Below, in pieces: positions 58,009-64,000 of a DNA stretch of 64,000 bases. Source of the DNA: Cryptosporangium arvum DSM 44712 (lineage in GTDB: Bacteria; Actinomycetota; Actinomycetes; Mycobacteriales; Cryptosporangiaceae); the NCBI RefSeq assembly GCF_000585375.1, contig NZ_KK073874.1, positions 7,351,913 through 7,415,912 of the forward strand, written 5' to 3'. Position 1 is the stretch's first letter, and every line of letters starts with the position of its first letter. The notes under the pieces were generated by a model. That model ran no database searches and had not been told where the DNA came from. It saw nothing but the letters and a program-made list of their open reading frames with translations. Both the position numbers and the translations under genes were made by a program.

Positions 58009-59607
58009 GTGTCTGCGGTGTCCCGGCTGAACCAGGGGTTCCAGAACCTCCGGATGGCAGTGAAGCTGAGTGTGCTCATCGTCGTCGGCGTCGCCTGCGC
58101 ACTGGCCGTCGGCGCGATCGGGCTACGCTCCCAGGCTCAGCTCTCCGACCAGTCGGAGCGGATCCGCTCGCTGGAAGTGGCCAAGGCCGCGCTCAACCAC
58201 GTCGACACCCGCAACGCCGAACTGAAGGTCGACGGTTACCGCTCGCTGATCGAGACCGACGACCTGGCGTCGGTGCAGAAGGACACCACTGACGACGCCG
58301 CCTCGATCGAGGAGGCGGTCGCCGCCGTCAACGACGCCGGGCTGCCCGCGGACCTGCAGGCCCAGTTCGACGCGATCGGCCCCGACCTGGAGACGTTCAC
58401 GACCACGGTGAAGACGCTCGTCACGACGGCGGGCACGAACTACGCCGCGGCCCGCGCGAACGAGGGGCAGATCGCCGAGACCAACCACGCCGTCGACGAC
58501 AAGCTCGAGGTGCTGCACGAGGCCGTCGACAAGGCGATCGTGCAGGAGCGGGCCGACATGGACGCCGCGTCCAGCTCCGCCACCCGCGCGGTGCTGCTCA
58601 CCGTCCTGGTGGCCCTGGTGCTCCTGCTGCTGTTCGCGGTCCCGATCGTGCGTGGCATCACCCGGCCGGTCGCCCGGATGCGCGCGGTACTCGACGGGCT
58701 GGCCAGCGGTGACCTCACCCGCTCGGCCGGCATCACGAGCCGCGACGAGGTCGGGCAGATGGCGGTGTCGCTCGACGCGGCGACCGCGAGCATCCGCGAG
58801 GTGCTGGAGGCCGTCGGCGACAACGCGACCGCGCTCACCCGCTCGTCCCAGCAGCTGTCCGAGGCCAGCGCCAGCATCGCCGACGCCGCCGACGACACCA
58901 GCGCGCAGACGACGGTGGCCTCGTCGGCCGCCGACGAGGTCGCCCGCAACGTCAACTCGGTGGCCGCCGGCGCGGAGGAGATGGGCGCCGCGATCTCCGA
59001 GATCGCCCGCAACACGACCGAGGCCGTCGGCGTGGTCGCCACCGCGGTCAACGAGGCCCGGCAGGCCACCACCACGGTGGAGCGGCTCGGCACGTCGTCG
59101 GCGGAGATCGGCGAGGTGCTGGGGCTGATCAGCTCGATCGCCGAGCAGACCAACCTGCTCGCGCTGAACGCGACGATCGAAGCGGCCAGGGCCGGCGAGT
59201 CCGGCAAGGGGTTCGCGGTCGTCGCCAACGAGGTCAAGGAACTGGCGCAGGAGACCGCGAAGGCCACCGAGGACATCGGTACCCGGGTCGCGGCGATCCA
59301 GGCCGACACGCGCAGCGCGGTCGAGGCGATCAGCCGGGTGGCCGAGGTCATCGAGCGGATCAACGAGTACCAGGAGACGATCGCCAGCGCGGTCGAGGAG
59401 CAGAGCGCGACCACTCAGGAGATGACCCGCAGCGTCAGCGAGGCCGCCGGTGGAGCCGACGTGATCGCGACGAACATCGGCTCGATGGCCACCGCGACCG
59501 CGGCCACGACCCAGGGCGTGGAACGTGCCCGGGAGGCCGCTTCGGACCTGGCCGCGATGTCCGAGCAACTCCGGTCGATGGTAGGCCGCTTCCGTACTCG
59601 TTCCTAG
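58009..59607 (+). CDS. methyl-accepting chemotaxis protein
   Basis: The 532-residue protein has a membrane helix near residues 19-38, a four-helix-bundle-like sensor domain of about 155 residues, a second helix near 195-217 and a HAMP domain. The signalling coiled coil has the conserved hairpin [19 protein letters not shown] near residues 380-400. It reports a ligand or state to CheA. No che, motility or flagellar genes lie nearby, and the C-terminal end lacks a CheR-docking pentapeptide. The GTG start is the first of the frame. Confidence 0.94.
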   Translation: MSAVSRLNQGFQNLRMAVKLSVLIVVGVACALAVGAIGLRSQAQLSDQSERIRSLEVAKAALNHVDTRNAELKVDGYRSLIETDDLASVQKDTTDDAASIEEAVAAVNDAGLPADLQAQFDAIGPDLETFTTTVKTLVTTAGTNYAAARANEGQIAETNHAVDDKLEVLHEAVDKAIVQERADMDAASSSATRAVLLTVLVALVLLLLFAVPIVRGITRPVARMRAVLDGLASGDLTRSAGITSRDEVGQMAVSLDAATASIREVLEAVGDNATALTRSSQQLSEASASIADAADDTSAQTTVASSAADEVARNVNSVAAGAEEMGAAISEIARNTTEAVGVVATAVNEARQATTTVERLGTSSAEIGEVLGLISSIAEQTNLLALNATIEAARAGESGKGFAVVANEVKELAQETAKATEDIGTRVAAIQADTRSAVEAISRVAEVIERINEYQETIASAVEEQSATTQEMTRSVSEAAGGADVIATNIGSMATATAATTQGVERAREAASDLAAMSEQLRSMVGRFRTRS

Positions 59608-59686
59608 ATGGCCCGGTAGGTTCGTTCACCTTCGTCTGGCACACTCCCGTCCGCTGAACGGATGGTGAACGCTAGAGGGAGCACGG

Positions 59687-60403
59687 ATGACGCAACCGGT
59701 CGGACGCCTGCACACCGCGATCTCGCGACGGATCCCCCACCTGCCGGATGCGGCCGGACCACTCTCCGGGTCGACCTCGGAGGGCGCCGGGCTCTCCCTT
59801 CTGTTCGTCGGCGACTCGTCGGTCGCCGGGGTGGGCGCGGCGCACCACGAGGAGGCGCTCGCGGGGCAGTTCTCGACCGCGCTGGCCGGGCACACCGGGG
59901 CACCGGTGGCGTGGCGGGTGCTCGCGCGCAGCGGGGACACCGTGCGGGGCATCACCGAGCTCGTGACGACGCAGGCCGAGACGCTCGACGCCGACCTCGT
60001 CGTGCTCTCCGCCGGCACGAACGACGCGCTGCGGCTGCGACGCCCGTCGGCCTGGCGGGCCGACGTCACCGTGCTGGTCGAGGCGCTCCGGGAGCGGTTG
60101 GGGCGGCCGGTGCCGGTGCTGCTCGTGGGCCTACCGCCGGTGCACCGGTTCGGGTCGCTGCCGCGGCTGGTGCGCTGGTCGATCGGCGGGTACGCGATGC
60201 TGCTCGACCGCCAACTGGCCCGCCTTGGCGCCGAGCACCCCGGCCTGCGCCACCTGTTGCCCGGTCCGTTGCCCACGAACACGGCCCAGTTCTTCGCGGT
60301 CGACCGCTTCCACCCGTCGCCCGCCGGCTACCGGGCCTGGGCCCGTCTGCTGGCCGCCTCGGCTGCGCCGCACGTGACCGACCTGGCCCCGGCCCCGGCG
60401 TAG
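59687..60403 (+). CDS. SGNH/GDSL hydrolase family protein
   Basis: The 238-residue protein has the four SGNH blocks: LLFVGDSSVAG with the nucleophile Ser, RSGDTVRG, SAGTNDAL with the Asn, and DRFHPSPAGY with the Asp and His. It is an esterase or lipase-like enzyme without an evident signal peptide, so probably cytoplasmic. GAGGGAG lies before the ATG. Neighbours give no clue to the substrate. Confidence 0.93.
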   Translation: MTQPVGRLHTAISRRIPHLPDAAGPLSGSTSEGAGLSLLFVGDSSVAGVGAAHHEEALAGQFSTALAGHTGAPVAWRVLARSGDTVRGITELVTTQAETLDADLVVLSAGTNDALRLRRPSAWRADVTVLVEALRERLGRPVPVLLVGLPPVHRFGSLPRLVRWSIGGYAMLLDRQLARLGAEHPGLRHLLPGPLPTNTAQFFAVDRFHPSPAGYRAWARLLAASAAPHVTDLAPAPA

Positions 60404-60409
60404 CCGCCC

Positions 60410-60634
60410 TCAGGAGGGCGGCGGTACCGGATCGGGGTTGGGCTGGGGTTCCGGGTCCGGCGGGATCGGGTCCGGGTTCGGCTGGGGCTGCGGGGCCGGG
60501 CCCGGCACGGGGCCACCCGGCCCGGGCGGAACCGGCACCGGCGCGGGAGGCGGGGCCGGCACCGGCGGCCCCGGCATGGGCAGCGGCGGCACACGAAGCT
60601 GCATTGGTCCGGGCGTTCCGATCACCATGGCCAT
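60410..60634 (-). CDS. small proline-rich protein
   Basis: The 74-residue product is more than one-third proline with repeated PNPDP and PVPxPP units, and is surely disordered. Its reality as a protein is uncertain because Pro-rich reading frames arise readily in GC-rich DNA, but it lies in the correct orientation downstream of the DUF2252 gene with 55 bases between. Confidence 0.4.
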   Translation of the reverse strand: MAMVIGTPGPMQLRVPPLPMPGPPVPAPPPAPVPVPPGPGGPVPGPAPQPQPNPDPIPPDPEPQPNPDPVPPPS

Positions 60635-60689
60635 GTCATGCCCACTCCGCGGAGTCGTCGAACCTGGGCCGCGTCCGAAGGTTCAGGCC

Positions 60690-62108
60690 TCAGGGCTCTT
60701 CGAAGATCGCCGGGAGGCGCCCGGCGCGTACCGCCGCGGCCAGGGCCTCGTGGTCGGCCTCGGTCTGGTCGGCGTACGCGACCGCGAACGCCGCGATCGC
60801 CTCGTCGAACCCCATGCCACCCGGCGTCCGGGACGTCGCACCGTCCACGTATCCGGTGAGCAGGCGCGGATCGGCCGACTGGGCGTGCGAACGCGCCAGT
60901 ACCGCCCCGACGATGCGGGCGTAGTCGTCGAGCTGGTTCGGCTTGAGCAGCGCCGGGTCGATGCTGCCCTTCATGTCCCGGAACTGGCGGACCAGGAACG
61001 GCCGCCCGTCGACCGTCGTCCAGCCGAGCAGGATGTCGCTCACCGTCTGCATCCAGCGCTGACCACGCACGATGCGCTCCCCGTTGTGGGCGTACGGCGT
61101 CGCGTCGACGTACGGCGCCAGCGCGGACGGGCCGGCCTCCTTCACCTGCAGCACCAGGGCGTCGTCGCCGTTGCCGTGCAGCAGCACGATGTAGCTGCGC
61201 CGCCCCACGCTGCCGAGCCCGACGACGCGGTGCGCGATGTCGGTCACCGAGTACCGCGCCAGCAGCGCTTTCAGCTCGTCGTCCAGGCAGCCCTCGGCGT
61301 ACTCCTCCAGCCCGTCGAGCACCGCCTGCTCGGTGGCCGGGCTGACGTGCGTGAGGATCGGCGGGGCGTCGACGAACCGCCAGTGGTGGGTCTCGGCCCG
61401 CTCGGCGAACTTCTCCACGACCCGCTGGCTGGTGTTCTTGCGCGCCTTCTTGCCGATCCGCTTGAACACCTCGCCGAGCTGGTCGACGTCGAAATGATCG
61501 ATCGTCTTCTCGTCGGTGGTGAGGTAGTAGGCGTCGAGCAGCGGCATCTGCGCGAGCTCGCGCAGGGCCGCCCGGTAGGTGCGGGCGGCGTCGGACGCGG
61601 CGACACGCGCCCGGGCCTCGTCCACGCCGGCCTCGCGTCCGGCGACGACCAGGCTGGCCGCCAGGCGCTTGAGGTCCCACTCCCAGGGCCCGACGACGGT
61701 CTCGTCGAAGTCGTTCACGTCCATCACCAGGCGACGCTCCGGCGAGGCGTAGAGCCCGAAGTTCGACGCGTGGGCGTCACCGCAGATCCAGGCGTTGATG
61801 CCGGAGGTGGGCGTGTTGGCGAGGTCCGCGCCCATCAGCCCGGCGCTCCCCCGCAGGAACGCGAACGGCGAGGCCACCATGCGGCCGACGCGCAGCGCGA
61901 TCAGGTCGTCCACCCGGCCTTCGTTCGTCGCTTCGACGAACGCGACCGGGTCGGGCCGGTCGGCGCGACGCTCGTACACCGCACACGCGCTGACCGGAGT
62001 TTTCTCCCGTAGCGCGACGCCGGCGGCGTGGACTTCGAGCGGATCGGACCAGGTTCCGAAGACGTGACTGAGGAATCTCGGGCCTTCGGCGTCAGGAAGC
62101 GCACTCAC
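60690..62108 (-). CDS. DUF2252 family protein
   Basis: The roughly 472-residue protein has the family core [11 protein letters not shown] and [22 protein letters not shown], reminiscent of the kinase-like phosphotransferase fold, plus [11 protein letters not shown]. Function is unknown. I placed the start at a GTG (62108), which leaves a normal divergent gap to nucS. The frame stays open to 62210, where an ATG would overlap nucS by 14 bases. Confidence 0.88.
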   Translation of the reverse strand: MSALPDAEGPRFLSHVFGTWSDPLEVHAAGVALREKTPVSACAVYERRADRPDPVAFVEATNEGRVDDLIALRVGRMVASPFAFLRGSAGLMGADLANTPTSGINAWICGDAHASNFGLYASPERRLVMDVNDFDETVVGPWEWDLKRLAASLVVAGREAGVDEARARVAASDAARTYRAALRELAQMPLLDAYYLTTDEKTIDHFDVDQLGEVFKRIGKKARKNTSQRVVEKFAERAETHHWRFVDAPPILTHVSPATEQAVLDGLEEYAEGCLDDELKALLARYSVTDIAHRVVGLGSVGRRSYIVLLHGNGDDALVLQVKEAGPSALAPYVDATPYAHNGERIVRGQRWMQTVSDILLGWTTVDGRPFLVRQFRDMKGSIDPALLKPNQLDDYARIVGAVLARSHAQSADPRLLTGYVDGATSRTPGGMGFDEAIAAFAVAYADQTEADHEALAAAVRAGRLPAIFEEP

Positions 62109-62196
62109 GAGATCGACGGTAACTCCGATCGCGGTTGGCTCATACACCGATGTCCGGCTTGCGACTCGTTCCCGCTGGGTCCTAGCCTGGTTCGCC

Positions 62197-62856
62197 GTGC
62201 GCCTGGTCATTGCCCGCTGCTCCGTCGACTACATCGGTCGACTCACCGCTCACCTCCCGCCCGCGACACGGCTGCTGCTCGTCAAGTCCGACGGTTCGGT
62301 GTCGATCCACGCCGACGACCGGGCCTACAAGCCGCTGAACTGGATGAGCCCGCCGTGCCGGCTGGAGGAACAGCCCGGCGCCTGGACGGTGATCAACAAA
62401 GCCGGTGAGCAGCTGCGGATCACGATCGAGGAGGTCCTCCACGACTCCACCCACGATCTCGGCGTCGACCCCGGGCTGGTGAAGGACGGCGTCGAGGCCG
62501 ATCTGCAGCGACTGCTGGCCGAGCACATCACGACGCTCGGCGAGGGCTACACGCTGATCCGGCGCGAGTACCCGACCGCGATCGGCCCGGTGGACATCCT
62601 GTGCCGGGACGCCACCGGGGGCACGGTCGCGGTCGAGATCAAACGGCGGGGCGAGATCGACGGGGTCGAGCAGCTCACCCGCTACCTCGAGCTGCTCAAC
62701 CGTGATCCGCTGCTCGCACCGGTCGCCGGGGTGTTCGCCGCGCAGCAGATCAAGCCGCAGGCGTCGGTGCTCGCCGCCGACCGCAGCATCCGCTGCGTCA
62801 CGCTCAACTACGACGCGCTGCGCGGCATCGACGACAGCGACGGCAAGCTGTTCTAG
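62197..62856 (+). CDS. nucS: mismatch-specific endonuclease NucS/EndoMS
   Basis: The 219-residue protein has the NucS layout: an N-terminal DNA-binding domain ([20 protein letters not shown]) and a C-terminal RecB-like nuclease with [15 protein letters not shown] and [20 protein letters not shown], which holds the catalytic acidic and lysine residues. It cuts mismatched DNA on both strands and replaces MutS/MutL in actinobacteria. The final residues (DDSDGKLF) match the typical beta-clamp-binding tail. The GTG start gives the usual family length. Confidence 0.96.
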   Translation: MRLVIARCSVDYIGRLTAHLPPATRLLLVKSDGSVSIHADDRAYKPLNWMSPPCRLEEQPGAWTVINKAGEQLRITIEEVLHDSTHDLGVDPGLVKDGVEADLQRLLAEHITTLGEGYTLIRREYPTAIGPVDILCRDATGGTVAVEIKRRGEIDGVEQLTRYLELLNRDPLLAPVAGVFAAQQIKPQASVLAADRSIRCVTLNYDALRGIDDSDGKLF

Positions 62857-62879
62857 CGCACGAGCCCTACCGTGGACTC

Positions 62880-63506
62880 GTGTTCGAAATCCTGACCGGC
62901 ACCGGGCTCGCCGCCTCCTCCGGTCTCAACGCCTACATCCCGCTGCTGACGCTCGGACTGCTCTCGCGGTTCACCGACACCGTGACGCTGCCGGCCGGCT
63001 GGCAGTGGCTCGACGGCGGCTGGGCGCTGGTGATCCTCGCCGTCCTGCTGACCGTCGAGATGGTCGCCGACAAGGTGCCGATCGTCGACTCGATGAACGA
63101 CGTCGTGCAGACCGTCGTGCGTCCCACCGCGGGCGGGCTCGCGTTCGGCGCCACCACCACGTCGGACGCGGTGACGGTGAGCGACCCGGGCAGCTTCTTC
63201 TCCGGGGGAGCGTGGGTGCCGGTCGCCGTCGGTGTCGTGCTGGCGCTCGTCGTGCACGCCGGCAAGGCCACCGCGCGACCGGCGGTGAACGCCGCCAGCG
63301 GGGGGTTCGGCGCGCCGGTCGTCAGCGTGCTGGAGGACGCCGCCGCCCTGGGCATGTCGCTGCTGGCGCTCCTGGCGCCGATCCTGGTCGTGGTGGCGCT
63401 GGCCGCGCTCGTCACGTTCTTCTGGTGGGCGCTCCGGAAGGTCAGGGCACGACGCCGACGGAAGGCCGAGCGTCGCGCTATACATTCTCAGACTTCACTT
63501 AGGTAA
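62880..63506 (+). CDS. DUF4126 membrane protein
   Basis: The 208-residue protein has four or five hydrophobic helices. Its opening (GLAASSGLNAYIPLLTLGLL) and the segment VPIVDSMNDVVQTVVRPTAG are typical of DUF4126, a family of integral membrane proteins of unknown function. The start at 62880 is GTG, 23 bases after nucS, so cotranscription is likely. Confidence 0.88.
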   Translation: MFEILTGTGLAASSGLNAYIPLLTLGLLSRFTDTVTLPAGWQWLDGGWALVILAVLLTVEMVADKVPIVDSMNDVVQTVVRPTAGGLAFGATTTSDAVTVSDPGSFFSGGAWVPVAVGVVLALVVHAGKATARPAVNAASGGFGAPVVSVLEDAAALGMSLLALLAPILVVVALAALVTFFWWALRKVRARRRRKAERRAIHSQTSLR

Positions 63507-63599
63507 CATTTCGCCCTACCTCATTCCTCCAGGTGTAGCCCGGAGCCGAGGAGACATGTCACGGTCGGACTTCGGGGTACGACCGTCCTGGGGGGCTTG

Positions 63600-64000
63600 A
63601 TGGAGATCGACATCATCAGCGTGCCGTTCAGCGCTACCGGCAGAGCCGGCGGCGCGGCGGCCGGACCGGCGGCTGTGCACGCCCAAGGACTCATCGGACG
63701 GATCCGGGACGCCCTGCCGGGCGGCTGGACACCGTTCGAGACCACTCCGGTCACGGGCGGCGAGCGGTCGCTGATCCGCAGTTCGGAGACCGGCCTGCTG
63801 AACGAGGGCGCGCTGGCCTCGATGATCGACGGGGTCGCCGACGCGGTCTCGGCCAGCCACATCGACGGTCACTTCCCCCTGTTGCTCGGCGGCGACAACC
63901 CGATCCTGCTCGGCGGGCTCGTCGCCACCGGCCACCGCGCTGCGGGCGCGGCCGGGCTGCTGGTCCTGTCGGGGCGCGAGTGCGCCTGGCCGCCGGACAA
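63600..64000 (+). CDS. arginase-fold protein with altered metal site (3' end outside the window)
   Basis: The visible 133 residues begin MEIDIISVPFSATGRAGGAA and include HFPLLLGGDNPILLGGLVA, which aligns with the arginase/agmatinase GGDHS segment. It is followed by GLLVLSGRECAW where those enzymes have DAHxD. The usual His of the first motif is Asn and the DAHxD metal ligands are missing, so the protein is probably not a manganese ureohydrolase. GGGGGG lies four bases before the ATG. The remaining metal motif lies beyond the window. Confidence 0.75.
   Translation, partial: MEIDIISVPFSATGRAGGAAAGPAAVHAQGLIGRIRDALPGGWTPFETTPVTGGERSLIRSSETGLLNEGALASMIDGVADAVSASHIDGHFPLLLGGDNPILLGGLVATGHRAAGAAGLLVLSGRECAWPPD

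Overview
The window is very GC-rich and densely coded, with many GTG starts, and its gene families point to a mycelial, probably sporulating actinomycete. The main clues are a GlgE maltosyltransferase operon, a NucS mismatch endonuclease, two Scy/FilP-type coiled-coil proteins beside methylmalonyl-CoA epimerase, thiolase and MeaB genes (an arrangement I recall from Streptomyces), and an ECF42-type sigma factor. A chemoreceptor gene suggests a motile stage. A Cryptosporangium- or Micromonosporales-like genus would fit, but the genus cannot be fixed from this sequence. I see no prophage, insertion sequence, CRISPR array, rRNA or tRNA, and no gap above 300 bases lacks a gene.

Layout. 0-12.6 kb: a truncated DUF885 metallopeptidase-like gene with a RibD_C reductase, an ECF42 sigma operon, an acetolactate-synthase-like enzyme, an acyltransferase, an enoyl-CoA hydratase, a Ser/Thr kinase with a YVTN propeller and an ABC ATPase. 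12.8-26.1 kb: alpha-glucan and trehalose metabolism (glgX, glgP, then the glgE-treS-mak-glgB run). TreS and Mak make maltose-1-phosphate from trehalose, GlgE polymerises it, GlgB branches the glucan, and GlgP and GlgX take it apart. 26.1-37.8 kb: a second Ser/Thr kinase with a seven-repeat WD40 propeller, a solute-binding lipoprotein overlapping the end of a 180-kDa NAD-glutamate dehydrogenase gene, a thioredoxin-TPR protein and small membrane or unknown proteins. 37.8-42 kb: meaB and thiolase facing mce and ccr, which serve C4/C5 acyl-CoA (ethylmalonyl-CoA/methylmalonyl-CoA) metabolism. 42.1-49.4 kb: FilP-like and giant Scy-like cytoskeletal genes. 49.4-57.9 kb: two alpha/beta hydrolases, a zinc-ribbon-like small protein, a tandem 3-hydroxyacyl-CoA dehydrogenase, an aldehyde dehydrogenase, a flavin monooxygenase and an S9 oligopeptidase. 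58-64 kb: a chemoreceptor, an SGNH hydrolase, a DUF2252 protein, nucS, a DUF4126 protein and the start of an arginase-fold protein with an altered metal site.

The most notable signals are four. First, a short palindrome, TAC(C/T)-N4-(A/G)GTA, recurs in the upstream regions of five scattered acyl-CoA or pyruvate metabolic loci and may mark one regulon. Second, the Scy-like protein has a tail of about 85 five-residue units held in strict register. Third, both cytoskeletal proteins contain long uninterrupted eleven-residue coiled-coil repeats. Fourth, a perfect 16-bp inverted repeat sits 14 bases before the WD40 kinase gene.
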